Under the pieces are notes generated by a model, which saw only the letters and a list, made by a program, of their open reading frames with translations, did no database searches and was not told where the DNA came from. A DNA stretch of 64,000 nucleotides, taken from NCBI GenBank assembly GCA_002699145.1, contig PABK01000058.1, forward strand, positions 116,427-180,426, written 5' to 3'. This DNA comes from Halioglobus sp. GTDB taxonomy: Bacteria > Pseudomonadota > Gammaproteobacteria > Pseudomonadales > Halieaceae. A program made the translations under genes and the position numbers. Below, in pieces: positions 25,576 to 35,370 of the stretch (position 1 is its first letter; every line of letters starts with the position of its first letter).

Positions 25576-26172
25576 TCAGCCCAGGGCGCTGGCAGTGCGT
25601 CGACGCAGGGCGGGCAGCACTTCGTCGGCAAACCAGGGGTTGCGCTTCAGCCACAGGGTGTTGCGCGGCGAGGGGTGCGGCAGTGGGAAAAAGCGCGGGC
25701 CAAAATCGGGCCAGCGGCGCACGCGCTCGGTCAGCGTCTCACGGGACTTGCCCAGGTAATAGGCCTGCGCGTAACTGCCCACCAGCAGCACCAGTTCGAT
25801 GGCGGGCATGTGTTCCAGCAGTGGCGCGTGCCAGCGCGGCGCGCACTCCGGGGGCGGCGGCAGGTCGCCGGACTTGCCCTTGCCCGGGTAACAGAAGCCC
25901 ATGGGCACGATGGCGATGCGGCGCTCGTCGTAGAACGTGTCGCGGTCCACGCACAACCAGTCGCGCAGGCGTTCGCCGGAGGGATCGTCCCAGGGGATGC
26001 CCGAGGCGTGCACCCGGGTGCCGGGCGCCTGCCCGACAATCAGCAGCCGCGCGCTGTCGCTGGCGCGCAGTACCGGGTTGGGCCCCAGGGGCAGCTCCGC
26101 CGCGCAATGACGGCAGGCGCGCACCTCGGCCAGCAGGTCGGTGAGGGAAATGTTGTTGCGGCGGCTGGCCAT
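25576..26172 (-). CDS. Uracil-DNA glycosylase family protein
   Basis: 198 residues with CRHCAAELPLGPNPVLR at the start, the catalytic-site region LLIVGQAPGTRVHASGIPWDDPSG (about 43-66) and the PLPHPSPRNTLWLKRNPWF motif near the C-terminus. It belongs to the UDG superfamily branch lacking an obvious four-cysteine iron-sulphur cluster; an exact repair substrate is not assured. It precedes the serine hydrolase gene on the same strand. Confidence 0.85.
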   Translation of the reverse strand: MASRRNNISLTDLLAEVRACRHCAAELPLGPNPVLRASDSARLLIVGQAPGTRVHASGIPWDDPSGERLRDWLCVDRDTFYDERRIAIVPMGFCYPGKGKSGDLPPPPECAPRWHAPLLEHMPAIELVLLVGSYAQAYYLGKSRETLTERVRRWPDFGPRFFPLPHPSPRNTLWLKRNPWFADEVLPALRRRTASALG

Positions 26173-26233
26173 GCGAGGGCGTGGTTTCCGTGGTGGAGTG
26201 GGGCGTGGTTGTGGGTGGCGGTGGTTGCAGGGT

Positions 26234-26347
26234 ACTGGATTCCCGCTTGCGCGGGAATGACGAAGGGGGGGCTGGATTCCCGCTTGCGCGGGAATGACGA
26301 GGGGGGGCTGGGATGACGAGGGGGGGGGGGGCGGGGGGACGCGGGGG
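26234..26347. repeat. Two REP hairpins and long G-runs upstream of gcvP
   Basis: Two copies of CTGGATTCCCGC-TTGC-GCGGGAATGAC start at 26234 and 26274, followed by G-runs of up to 12 (26320-26331) and 6 (26333-26338). The G-tract could form a quadruplex or vary in length. Positions 26173-26233 hold nothing else notable. Confidence 0.8.
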
Positions 26348-26351
26348 GCGC

Positions 26352-26452
26352 GAATGGCCGGTATCTATACAGATTATTGCCCGGTTCAGCGCTCTCTTGC
26401 TAACATCGCGCCTTTCGAGCACGCCGCGTCGGGCACGACATCGCGGCCATTC
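26352..26452. other. Leader of gcvP with a 9-bp distant inverted repeat
   Basis: GAATGGCCG (26352-26360) can pair with CGGCCATTC (26444-26452), which would close the leader just before the gcvP start. No glycine-riboswitch consensus is visible. Confidence 0.25.
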
Positions 26453-26463
26453 ACGGAGCCCCC

Positions 26464-29355
26464 ATGAGCCGTCCCTCCCTTTTTGAGCTGGAGAATCACG
26501 ACGATTTTGTCCGTCGCCATATCGGTCCCAGTGCGCGACAGCAGACCGAGATGGCGCGGGCCATCGGCTACGCCGACCTGGACGCGCTCATCGATGACAC
26601 CGTGCCCGCGGCGATACGCCGCGAGCAACCCCTGCAACTGCCCGGCGCGCGCAGCGAGCGCGACGTCATCGCGCGCCTGCGCGAGCTGGCCGGCCGCAAC
26701 GTGGTCAACCGCTCCTTTATCGGCAGCGGCTTCCACGACACCATCACGCCGCCGGTGATACAGCGCAACGTGCTGGAAAACCCGGGCTGGTACACCGCCT
26801 ACACGCCCTACCAGCCGGAGATTTCCCAGGGCCGTCTGGAAGCGCTGCTGACCTTCCAGCAGATGGTGCTGGACCTGACCGGCATGGACCTGGCCAACGC
26901 CTCCATGCTGGACGAGGCCACGGCGGCGGCCGAGGCGATGACCCTGCTGCAGCGGGTGAACAAGAAGAACCGCAGCGCCACATTCCTCGTTGCCCAGGAC
27001 TGCCACCCGCAGACCATCGCCGTGGTGCAGACCCGCGCCGAGGCCCTGGACATCGAGGTGGTGGTGGGCGACCCGGCGCAATTGCTCGGTGAGACCGAGG
27101 CCTTCGGCGTACTGCTGCAGTACCCGGGCACCTACGGCCACCTGGACGACCCCTCCGCACTGGTGGAAAAGGCGCACGCGGCCGGCACCATGGTGGCGAT
27201 GGCCGCGGACATCATGGCCCTGCTCATGGTCAAGTCGCCCGGCGCGCTCGGCGCGGACGTGGTGGTGGGCAACACCCAGCGCTTCGGCGTGCCCATGGGC
27301 TTCGGCGGCCCCCACGCGGCGTTTTTCGCCACGCGCGACGCCTACAAGCGCTCCACCCCCGGGCGCATCATCGGCGTGTCCATCGACCGCCGCGGCAACC
27401 AGGCCCTGCGCATGGCCATGCAGACGCGCGAACAGCACATCCGCCGCGAGAAGGCCACCAGCAACATCTGCACCGCACAGGCGCTGCTGGCGATCATGGC
27501 GGCCTTTTACGCCATGTACCACGGCCCGGACGGGCTGCGCCGCATCGCCACGCGCATCCAGCGCCTGACCTGCATCCTCGCCCGCGGCCTGGCGGACGCC
27601 GGGCTGGCGGCGGACAACGCGACCTTTTTCGACACCCTCACCTACACCGTGGGTGATCGGCAGCAGGCCATCGTCGAGCGCGCCCTGGCGCGCGGCATGA
27701 ACCTGCGCATCATCGACGGCGACCGTCTCGGCGTGTCCCTCGACGAGACCACCAGCGGCGCCGACATCGAGGCGCTGCTGGAAATCTTCACCGGCGATTC
27801 CACCGTGCCGCGCGCGGAAAATCTCGATAAGGACGTGGTGGAGAATGCGGGCATTCCCGACGACCTGCTGCGCCCCATCGACTACCTGCGCCACCCGCTG
27901 TTCAACGACTACCACTCGGAAACGGAAATGCTGCGCTACATGCGCTACCTGGAGGACAAGGACCTCGCGCTGAACCGCGCCATGATTCCACTGGGCAGTT
28001 GCACCATGAAACTCAACGCCACCACCGAGATGCTCGCGGTGACCTGGCCCGAGTTCGCCGCCATGCACCCCTTCGCCCCGGTGGAGCAGACCGCCGGCTA
28101 CCGCGCGCTGCTGGACGAACTGGAGCACATGCTGCTGGAGTGCACCGGCTACGACGCCCTCTCCATGCAGCCCAACGCCGGGTCCCAGGGCGAGTACGCC
28201 GGCCTGCTGGCGATTCGCCGCTATCACCAGAGCCGCGGCGACCACCAGCGCGACGTCTGCCTGATTCCCGCCTCCGCCCACGGCACCAATCCCGCCAGCG
28301 CCGCGCTGGCCGGCATGCGCGTGGTCATCGTGGACTGCGACGGCAGCGGCAACGTGGACCTGGAAGACCTGCGCGAGAAGGCGCGGCGCCACACCGACGA
28401 CCTGTCCTGCATCATGGTCACCTACCCGTCCACCCACGGCGTGTTCGAGGAGTCCATCATCGAGCTGTGCGACATCGTGCACGAGCACGGCGGCCAGGTA
28501 TACGTGGACGGCGCCAACCTGAACGCCCTGGTGGGCATCGCCGCGCCCGGCAAGTTCGGCGCCGACGTCTCGCACCTGAACCTGCACAAGACCTTCTGCA
28601 TTCCCCACGGCGGCGGCGGCCCGGGCATGGGCCCGATCGGCGTCGGCGCGCACCTGCAGCCCTTCCTGCCCAGCCACCCGGTGACGCCGGTGCCGGGCCT
28701 GGCTGCGGACAACGACGTGGTCTCGGCGGCGCCCTACGGCAGCGCGTCCATCCTGCCCATCTCCTGGGCGTACATAGCGCTGATGGGCGGCGCGGGGCTC
28801 ACCGAGGCGACGCGGGTGGCGATACTCAACGCCAATTACATCGCGCACCGTCTCAAGGATCACTACCCGGTGCTGTACACCGGCGCCAGCGGCACCGTCG
28901 CCCACGAATGCATCCTCGATATCCGCCCCATCGCCGAAGCCTCGGGCGTCACCGAGGAGGACATCGCCAAGCGCCTGATCGATTTCGGTTTCCACGCCCC
29001 GACCATGTCCTTCCCGGTGGCCGGCACGCTGATGGTCGAGCCCACCGAGTCGGAGTCGAAAGCCGAACTGGACCGTTTCTGCGATGCGCTGATCGCCATC
29101 CGCGAGGAGATACAGGCGGTGGAGAACGGCGCGCTGGACGCCGCTGACAACCCGCTGCGCAACGCGCCGCACACCCTGGCGGATGTCGCCGCCGACCAGT
29201 GGCCGCACCCCTACACGCGCGAACAGGCGGGCTACCCGGTCCCCTCACTGCGCCGCTACAAGTACTGGCCGCCGGTGAACCGTGTGGACAACGTGCACGG
29301 CGACCGCAACCTGGTGTGCAGCTGCCCGCCCATCGACGCCTGGCGCGATGACTGA
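26464..29355 (+). CDS. gcvP: Glycine dehydrogenase (decarboxylating), P-protein
   Basis: 963 residues, the full-length single-chain form. The N-terminus [21 protein letters not shown] is conserved, and the PLP-binding lysine is near residue 709 in [19 protein letters not shown]. It decarboxylates glycine and passes the aminomethyl group to the H-protein lipoyl arm in the cytoplasm. The gcvT and gcvH genes that often accompany it are not adjacent. A very long antisense frame is a composition effect of the GC-rich third positions. Confidence 0.97.
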   Translation: MSRPSLFELENHDDFVRRHIGPSARQQTEMARAIGYADLDALIDDTVPAAIRREQPLQLPGARSERDVIARLRELAGRNVVNRSFIGSGFHDTITPPVIQRNVLENPGWYTAYTPYQPEISQGRLEALLTFQQMVLDLTGMDLANASMLDEATAAAEAMTLLQRVNKKNRSATFLVAQDCHPQTIAVVQTRAEALDIEVVVGDPAQLLGETEAFGVLLQYPGTYGHLDDPSALVEKAHAAGTMVAMAADIMALLMVKSPGALGADVVVGNTQRFGVPMGFGGPHAAFFATRDAYKRSTPGRIIGVSIDRRGNQALRMAMQTREQHIRREKATSNICTAQALLAIMAAFYAMYHGPDGLRRIATRIQRLTCILARGLADAGLAADNATFFDTLTYTVGDRQQAIVERALARGMNLRIIDGDRLGVSLDETTSGADIEALLEIFTGDSTVPRAENLDKDVVENAGIPDDLLRPIDYLRHPLFNDYHSETEMLRYMRYLEDKDLALNRAMIPLGSCTMKLNATTEMLAVTWPEFAAMHPFAPVEQTAGYRALLDELEHMLLECTGYDALSMQPNAGSQGEYAGLLAIRRYHQSRGDHQRDVCLIPASAHGTNPASAALAGMRVVIVDCDGSGNVDLEDLREKARRHTDDLSCIMVTYPSTHGVFEESIIELCDIVHEHGGQVYVDGANLNALVGIAAPGKFGADVSHLNLHKTFCIPHGGGGPGMGPIGVGAHLQPFLPSHPVTPVPGLAADNDVVSAAPYGSASILPISWAYIALMGGAGLTEATRVAILNANYIAHRLKDHYPVLYTGASGTVAHECILDIRPIAEASGVTEEDIAKRLIDFGFHAPTMSFPVAGTLMVEPTESESKAELDRFCDALIAIREEIQAVENGALDAADNPLRNAPHTLADVAADQWPHPYTREQAGYPVPSLRRYKYWPPVNRVDNVHGDRNLVCSCPPIDAWRDD

Positions 29356-29398
29356 GCGCGGCGCCGGCCGGGGCGCGCCCGCACCCCGGCAGCGCGAT

Positions 29399-31213
29399 CT
29401 ACGGTTGCGCCTGTTCGACCAGCCACACCGGCGATGACCAGGCGCGCTCCTGCAGGGTGGCGGGCACGGTGGTAGCCGGCTCGACACCCAGGGCGACCGC
29501 ATCGAAGGTGCTCCAGCGCGGGGTCGGAATCTCCAGCACGCGCACGTAGTACACGGCCTCCTCGCCCGCTGTGAAATCCGGGTCGGTCCACACCGCTTTC
29601 AGCTCGGCGGCGCCAATGTCGTTGCTGTAGGTGGCGTTGCTCACATCGACGGTGCTGGCCAGCGGCGGCGCCTTGCCCGTGGCGGGGTCGACACGGCGAC
29701 CATCGGACAGGGCGACATCGTAGATCTTCTCGTAGTCGCGAATGCCGTCGGACCACAGCTTGATCACCTGGATGCGATCGAGGTTGGCGCTGATCGGCGA
29801 TTTCATCGCCCACACGGCGATTTTCGGCGGCCGGTCCGCCAGCGGCAGCTCTCCCCCCATCGGCACCCCGCCGGCATAGGCCCGGTCGACCCAGTCCGCA
29901 GCGGACAACAGGTCCTCGCCATAGTCGTAGCCGGCGAACATGCGCAGCTTGATGCGGGTACCGGAGGTGGCGTAGGACTCGCGGCGCTGCAGTGCGTCGA
30001 ATATCGGCCCGCGCTCGTTCTCGCTGACCCAGACGCCGGTCAGCGTGCCGGGGTTCAGGAACAGGCTGCCGCCCTTCACGCTCTCGCTCTGCCCCGCCCG
30101 GGCGAACATGCGCTTCTGCGCCGTGTTATCCATCAGGGAGTGGTTGCCGCGGTTGTCGAACTCCTCGAAGGTATTGATCGTGCCATGCGTATCCGACCCG
30201 CCCTTGAGGCCGAACATGAAGGGGTTCTCACCAATCACCTTCTTCAGCTGCAGTCCCATCTTCCAGGCTTCGCGCACGTAGTTGCTGCGCAGCGGCGGCA
30301 CCGGGGCGCCGGCGGGCAGGTAGTAATTCCACAGTTCGAAATCGGCAAACTCGTCATTGGGAGAAAACTGCGGGTGGGCCATGGACACGCCCTTGACCTG
30401 CCCCGCCTCGTGCAGCGGTTCGTTGAGCTTGCGCCGCTGCGCGTATTCTGTGGTGAAAAACTTGCCGTCCGAGTCGGTGAAGGCAAACATCTTGCCCAGG
30501 CTCGCATTGCCGTTGTGGGACATGGCGAAAACGTCCATGCCCTGGGTGCGCCAGTTCTCCATCGCCGTCCACAGGTCCTCGGGCCTGTCCGAATCCAGGG
30601 CGGTGAAGGGCACCTCGGGAATCTGGCTGTCGCGGAAGATCACGTTGCGGTGCATATTCGCCCCGCCGGGCAGGGAGGTCCACTCGTAGCCAATGAACGT
30701 GGTGAACTTGCCGGGATCGTTGTACTTCTCGGCATAGGCGACGTACTCACTCCACAGTGAGGCCGCCACCTTGGGGTCACCCAGGCCCTCCAGGGGTTTG
30801 CCGGAGATGATCGCGCCGCTGATCATGGTGAACGCCTCGGTCGCCTTGCCTTCCTGCACCAGTTTGGCGACCGGCGTGTCGTACACCGCGCTGCCCTTTT
30901 CGGTCAGCTTGGGTGCGGTACCCAGCATTTCGGAGTGGTCGCTGAGCATGAAAAAATCCAGCGGCAGCTTCAGCTTCACCGCGTTGCCCGAGGTATCATC
31001 AACCTCCTCACCGCGGGCGAAGCGATAGGCCTTGTCCGGCCCGCTGCGATTCCCCAGCCCGTAGGCGTCGATCGACCAGCTCGAGTGCCCGTGCAGCGTG
31101 CCGAACACCAGTTTGTCCTTGTCGCGTTCCGCGCCCTGGGCACCGGCAGTGAGCAACGGTGTAACGCCCAGCACGGCCAGCAGCGGCCCTCGTACCCATC
31201 GTGGTCCCTGCAT
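29399..31213 (-). CDS. DUF3604 family exported metal-dependent protein
   Basis: 604 residues with a signal peptide (about 1-27, cut near AQGAE). DUF3604 features are GTLHGHSSWSIDAYG near residue 38, LDFFMLSDHSE near 87, SHNG near 235, and KGGSDTHG near 340; the clustered His/Asp residues look like a PHP-type metal site. The family is common in marine bacteria, and a hydrolase activity is assumed. The gene is convergent with gcvP and stands alone. Confidence 0.88.
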   Translation of the reverse strand: MQGPRWVRGPLLAVLGVTPLLTAGAQGAERDKDKLVFGTLHGHSSWSIDAYGLGNRSGPDKAYRFARGEEVDDTSGNAVKLKLPLDFFMLSDHSEMLGTAPKLTEKGSAVYDTPVAKLVQEGKATEAFTMISGAIISGKPLEGLGDPKVAASLWSEYVAYAEKYNDPGKFTTFIGYEWTSLPGGANMHRNVIFRDSQIPEVPFTALDSDRPEDLWTAMENWRTQGMDVFAMSHNGNASLGKMFAFTDSDGKFFTTEYAQRRKLNEPLHEAGQVKGVSMAHPQFSPNDEFADFELWNYYLPAGAPVPPLRSNYVREAWKMGLQLKKVIGENPFMFGLKGGSDTHGTINTFEEFDNRGNHSLMDNTAQKRMFARAGQSESVKGGSLFLNPGTLTGVWVSENERGPIFDALQRRESYATSGTRIKLRMFAGYDYGEDLLSAADWVDRAYAGGVPMGGELPLADRPPKIAVWAMKSPISANLDRIQVIKLWSDGIRDYEKIYDVALSDGRRVDPATGKAPPLASTVDVSNATYSNDIGAAELKAVWTDPDFTAGEEAVYYVRVLEIPTPRWSTFDAVALGVEPATTVPATLQERAWSSPVWLVEQAQP

Positions 31214-31326
31214 GCTGTCTCCTCCCTGTCGAACATTCGTTGCAAGAGTACCCGCGCACCCGTTGCAGCATCATTAAGCCTGGAAGAGCATAATATACGC
31301 CACCACCGTTGCACCAGTACCGCGCA

Positions 31327-31935
31327 TCAGCACCAGCGCCGTACCTCGCGGCAGTAGCGCGCGTACGTCTGGCCGTGGCGCGCGGCCAGGTGTTCCTCCT
31401 CGACGCTGACCTGCACCTGGATCAGCGCCAGGTCCAGCGCCAGGATCAGCAAGGTCAGCGCATTGGGCAACAGCAGGAAGTAGCCCAGCACACTGAGCAG
31501 GATGCCGACGAAGATTGGGTTGCGCGAATAGCGGAACAGGCCGCGCTGCACGAACGCGGTGTCGTTGTCATGGTCCACCCCGATACGCCAGGAGGCGCCC
31601 ATCTGCGCCTGGGCGGCCAGCACCACGGCCAGGGCGATACCCATCAACACCAGTCCCAGCCATTGCAGCGGTCGGTGTTGCAGCCAGTTGATGGGCGCGA
31701 GCAGCGCATAATAGTCCTCGCCGGCCAGGTACAGCGCCATCACCAGCAGCGAGGCGACCGGGAGCAGGCGAAAATAGCGGCTGGTGACGCCCTCAGGGCC
31801 GGGGTTGCCGGGCAGGCGGTAGGGGTTGATGCCGGTGTTGCGGTAGGTCCGCCAGCTGCGCCAGAGAAACGCCAGGCCAAAGAACAACAGGAAATACAGC
31901 GGCAGGAACAGGGTCAGCAGGTCGTGCATGTTCAT
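31327..31935 (-). CDS. Isoprenylcysteine carboxylmethyltransferase-family membrane protein
   Basis: 202 residues with about four to five membrane helices. The C-terminal family signature is present: GLFRYSRNPIFVGILLSVLG and VEEEHLAARHGQTYARYCREVRRW. The bacterial members are methyltransferases or related membrane proteins with unproven substrates. It is divergent from the OYE-type gene across 134 nt. Confidence 0.88.
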   Translation of the reverse strand: MNMHDLLTLFLPLYFLLFFGLAFLWRSWRTYRNTGINPYRLPGNPGPEGVTSRYFRLLPVASLLVMALYLAGEDYYALLAPINWLQHRPLQWLGLVLMGIALAVVLAAQAQMGASWRIGVDHDNDTAFVQRGLFRYSRNPIFVGILLSVLGYFLLLPNALTLLILALDLALIQVQVSVEEEHLAARHGQTYARYCREVRRWC

Positions 31936-32069
31936 CTCCTCGATCGGGACCAGCCGTCCCGACTCCGTGGTGTCGATTCACGGCGACTGTAGGGCTTCCT
32001 GCGGCTGGAAGGTCAAGCGGCCTGTGCCATAATGCCGGCAGTCCCCGGCCCAGCTCAGGCGGAGTATTC

Positions 32070-33365
32070 GTGACCGACACAGCACTGGCGCAACCGCTCA
32101 CCCTGCCCTGCGGCGCCACCCTGGGCAACCGCCTCGCCAAGGCCGCCATGACCGAGGGGCTGGCCACGCCCGCCGGCCTGCCCTCGCCGCAACTGGAGCG
32201 ACTTTACAGCTTGTGGAGCGACGGCGGCGCCGGCCTGCTGCTGTCAGGCAATATCATCATCGACGGCGACCACCTGGAACGGCCGGGCAACGTGGTCATC
32301 GAGCGCCGGCCCGACGCGCCCATGGCGGCCGCCCTCGCCTCCTGGGCGCGCGCCGCCACCCGCCGCGGCAACCACTTCTGGGGGCAGATCAGTCACGCCG
32401 GGCGACAGACGCAGAAGGCCGTCAATCCCCGGCCAAAGGCCCCCTCGGCGGTGCAGCTCGGCCTGCCGGGCGGGCAGTTCGGCCAGCCGCAGGCGATGAG
32501 CCAGGCCGATATTGCCCAGGTGGTGGAGCGCTTCGCGTGGTGCGCGGCGGCCCTCAGGGAGGCCGGCTTTACCGGCGTGCAGGTGCACGCCGCCCACGGC
32601 TACCTGCTGTCCCAGTTTCTCAGCCCGCGCAGCAACCTGCGCGACGACGATTACGGCGGCGCGCTGGAAAACCGCGCGCGCCTGCTGCTACAGACGGTGG
32701 CCGCGGTGCGCGCGGCGGTGGGCACGGATTTCCCGCTGGCGGTGAAACTGAACAGCGCGGATTTCCAGAAGGGCGGCTTCGACTTCCACGACAGCCTGCA
32801 GGTGGCGCGCTGGCTGGAGCAGGCGGGCATAGACCTGCTGGAAATATCCGGTGGCACCTACGAACAGCCCAAACTGCTCGGCGTGGCCGGACTGGAAGCA
32901 GAGGAGCCCCAGGCGGTGCGCGCTTCCACCCGCGCGCGAGAGGCGTACTTCGTCGATTTCGCCGTGGCCATGCGTGAACAGCTTAGCGTGCCGCTGATGG
33001 TCACCGGGGGTTTCCGCTCCCGCGCCGCCATGGAGCAGGCGCTGGACAGCGGCGCCGCGGTGATCGGCCTGGGCCGCCCCATGTGCGTGATGACGGACGC
33101 GCCGTCACGCCTGCTACGCGGCGCGGCGCAACTGCCGCGCTACGAGGACGAACTGGCCATGTTCCCGCCATGGCTGGCGTTTCTCAATCGCAGCGACACG
33201 CTGCGCACCCTCGGCGCCTTCGGTGTGCAGTACTGGTACTACGCGCAGCTGGACCTGCTCGGACGCGACGGACGGGCGCAGGAGAGCCTCGGTGTGTTCG
33301 CCGCGACACGACGTGTGATGCGCCATGCCCGGCGCTGGTTACAACAGCGGCGTCGTCTGCTGTGA
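32070..33365 (+). CDS. NADH:flavin oxidoreductase, Old Yellow Enzyme family
   Basis: 431 residues forming a TIM barrel with FMN-binding features: NRLAKAAMTEGLA near the N-terminus, GQISHAGRQ, HAAHGYLLSQFLSPRSNLRDD (about 170-190) and VTGGFRSR near 313. It reduces activated alkenes or takes part in fatty-acid or steroid breakdown. A GTG at 32070 with GGAG 6 nt before it is used. The 3' end overlaps the convergent exported-protein gene by 27 nt. Confidence 0.93.
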   Translation: MTDTALAQPLTLPCGATLGNRLAKAAMTEGLATPAGLPSPQLERLYSLWSDGGAGLLLSGNIIIDGDHLERPGNVVIERRPDAPMAAALASWARAATRRGNHFWGQISHAGRQTQKAVNPRPKAPSAVQLGLPGGQFGQPQAMSQADIAQVVERFAWCAAALREAGFTGVQVHAAHGYLLSQFLSPRSNLRDDDYGGALENRARLLLQTVAAVRAAVGTDFPLAVKLNSADFQKGGFDFHDSLQVARWLEQAGIDLLEISGGTYEQPKLLGVAGLEAEEPQAVRASTRAREAYFVDFAVAMREQLSVPLMVTGGFRSRAAMEQALDSGAAVIGLGRPMCVMTDAPSRLLRGAAQLPRYEDELAMFPPWLAFLNRSDTLRTLGAFGVQYWYYAQLDLLGRDGRAQESLGVFAATRRVMRHARRWLQQRRRLL

Positions 33366-34058
33366 CGGTTTCGCGCCGGCCGGCTCCACGGGTGCGGCAT
33401 CGACGTCCTGCGCCGGGTACTCGTAGCGTATGTCGACCTGCGGCGCGCGCCCGCGTGCGTCGCGCAGGTTGCTCACCCCGCTGAAGCGCAGCAACTGCCG
33501 CGTGGCGCGCCGGTACGCCAGCTCGATGGGCTCGGCGAGCAGGCCCAGCCACCAGGAGTCGACCTCGACACGCAGACACAGCCTGTCGGCGGCGCAGTCG
33601 CGCCCCGCGTCGATACCCGCGCGCATCGTGATCGGCCGCTCGATACCCAGGACCCGGAAGGGAAAAACGACCGTGTCGCCGCGGGACAACTCGTCCCAGC
33701 GACTGCGCACATAGTTGTCGAAGCCGGCGTCCACCACCAGATCCCCGCGTTGCGGGGCCGGCAGCGAGTACTGCCTGTCCGCCCTCAGGTCGCGCATCTC
33801 CAGCGCCGGGGCGTGGAGGCTGGCGCTGTAGTCCAGTGTCTTGAAGGCAATCGCCTCACCGCCGGCGTCGCGGTAGTCCACGACACAGCGCAGCCCGTCG
33901 TCGTCACAGGCGTAGAACTCCGAGTAAAGCAACTCGCCGCTGTCGCGGTCGTAGGCGCGGCCCACCGTATCGACCTGCCAGCCCCCGATCGCTTCCATGG
34001 CTGCAGCGCTGCCGGCTGTCCACCACAGGCACAGCGCGAGCAGAGCGCGTTCAGGCAT
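33339..34058 (-). CDS. Exported hypothetical protein, last gene of the photo-oxidative stress operon
   Basis: 239 residues with a short signal peptide (about 1-20, LLALCLWWTAGSAAA). No family is recognised. The body has the repetitive strand-like segments of a periplasmic beta protein, with three cysteine pairs likely (YACDDDGLRC, DCAADRLC). It overlaps the DUF2878 stop by 8 nt, so it is the last gene of the cfa-folE run. A role in envelope protection against oxidative damage is inferred only from this position. Confidence 0.7.
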   Translation of the reverse strand: MPERALLALCLWWTAGSAAAMEAIGGWQVDTVGRAYDRDSGELLYSEFYACDDDGLRCVVDYRDAGGEAIAFKTLDYSASLHAPALEMRDLRADRQYSLPAPQRGDLVVDAGFDNYVRSRWDELSRGDTVVFPFRVLGIERPITMRAGIDAGRDCAADRLCLRVEVDSWWLGLLAEPIELAYRRATRQLLRFSGVSNLRDARGRAPQVDIRYEYPAQDVDAAPVEPAGAKPSQQTTPLL

Positions 34059-34596
34059 GCTCCCGCTCCGGTACCAGTCGCGCGCCCATGCGCAGCAGCA
34101 GCGGGAACAACAGCGCCCACAGCGCCGCGATCAGCAGCGGACTCCACAGGGGCATGGCGAAATCGACCTCACTCAGGCGCACGCCGGCGACGTAGGACCC
34201 CGCGCCGCCGAGACCGCCGACCAGCGCGGCGACATACGGGCGCACACGCAGACCGGCGAAGGCGTGCACCAGGGTGGTGGCGAATACCGGCCACAGGCAG
34301 CTGAGCCACAGCGGCGCGACGCCGCCGCGCCCGTCGATGTTGAACACACCGCACAGGAACAGCAGCTGGTCCAGCAACAGGCCGCCCAGCGACACCAGCG
34401 CCACCAGGCGCAGCTCCGCGGCGCCGCGTCCAAGCAGCAGGAAGTGGAACAACAGGTGCGCCGCGACCTGCGCCAGGGCGACCGCCGTCGAATGGCTGAT
34501 GACGATGACGAACCAGCTGATGTTGAACAGCGTGCCGTTGAGCACGATGCGCAACAGCGGGGAACTGTCCGCCGCGATCAACCTGCCGTTCTGCAT
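34051..34596 (-). CDS. DUF2878 family membrane protein
   Basis: 181 residues with four to five hydrophobic helices. It starts MQNGRLIAADSSPLLRIV, then FNISWFVIV and the LLLDQLLFLCGVFNI segment, which match DUF2878. Members lie next to cfa and DUF1365 genes in ChrR/RpoE-type loci of marine gammaproteobacteria. The function is unknown. Confidence 0.75.
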   Translation of the reverse strand: MQNGRLIAADSSPLLRIVLNGTLFNISWFVIVISHSTAVALAQVAAHLLFHFLLLGRGAAELRLVALVSLGGLLLDQLLFLCGVFNIDGRGGVAPLWLSCLWPVFATTLVHAFAGLRVRPYVAALVGGLGGAGSYVAGVRLSEVDFAMPLWSPLLIAALWALLFPLLLRMGARLVPEREHA

Positions 34597-34623
34597 GTGC
34601 AGCCCTTCCATCCCGGCGCAGGC

Positions 34624-35304
34624 TCAGGCGAGAAATTCCGCGCGCGTCCGGGGGTCGCTCTTGAACTGGCCACCCAGCGCCGTGGTGCGGGTGCGGGAGT
34701 TGGCGTCCATCACCCCGCGCGCCTTGACGCAGTAGTGCACCGCGTCGATGCGCACCGCGACGTCCTCGGTCTCCAGCAGGGTCTGCAGCGCCACCAGCAC
34801 CTGCTGGGTGAGGCGTTCCTGTACCTGCGGACGCTGCGCGAAAAAGCGCAGGATGCGGTTGACCTTGGACAGGCCGATGATCTTTCCGCCGGGGATATAT
34901 GCCACGCTGGCCTGGCCGTCGATGGTGATGAAGTGGTGTTCGCAGGTGCTGACCACGGAGATGTCGTCGATGCGCACCATCTCCTCCACGCCCATCTTGT
35001 TCTCGATCGCCGTGGCCTTCGGGAACCTGCCGTAATCCAGGCCGGAAAAAATTTCATCCACGTACATGCGCGCGATGCGCGCCGGCGTATCGCACAGGCT
35101 GTCGTCCTCCAGGTCCAGCCCCAGGGTGCGTGCGATGTCGGCGAAGGACTCGCGGATGCGCCGGAATTTCTCGTCGCGGTCCAGCGCGTTTTCCACCAGG
35201 GGTGTCTCCAGGCCGCGCTCGACAAGCACCTCGCGTACGCGCCGCGCGTCATCGGATAGGGCCAGGGCAGGTGGGGCGATGGGTTCGATCAGTGCTGAGG
35301 TCAT
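34624..35304 (-). CDS. folE: GTP cyclohydrolase I
   Basis: 226 residues with the zinc site C121-E-H123-H124 and the later [11 protein letters not shown] containing the third ligand. The [13 protein letters not shown] loop binds GTP. It makes dihydroneopterin triphosphate, the first step to folate and tetrahydrobiopterin. It sits in the stress operon 66 nt after cfa, so it may supply pterins under light or oxidative stress; a pterin carbinolamine dehydratase is encoded at 45856. Confidence 0.95.
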   Translation of the reverse strand: MTSALIEPIAPPALALSDDARRVREVLVERGLETPLVENALDRDEKFRRIRESFADIARTLGLDLEDDSLCDTPARIARMYVDEIFSGLDYGRFPKATAIENKMGVEEMVRIDDISVVSTCEHHFITIDGQASVAYIPGGKIIGLSKVNRILRFFAQRPQVQERLTQQVLVALQTLLETEDVAVRIDAVHYCVKARGVMDANSRTRTTALGGQFKSDPRTRAEFLA

Positions 35305-35370
35305 GGGGCGGCTTCCGTCTGGGGTGTTAGCGTCGAGGTCGTCAACAGGACATACGCGCGGCGCGCGGGT

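Noticed and set aside
26348-26463. Glycine riboswitch upstream of gcvP
   Set aside because: No conserved aptamer elements are visible in the short leader.
26386-29208. 940-codon open frame antisense to gcvP
   Set aside because: Same composition effect; no domain, and the plus-strand gene is full-length gcvP.
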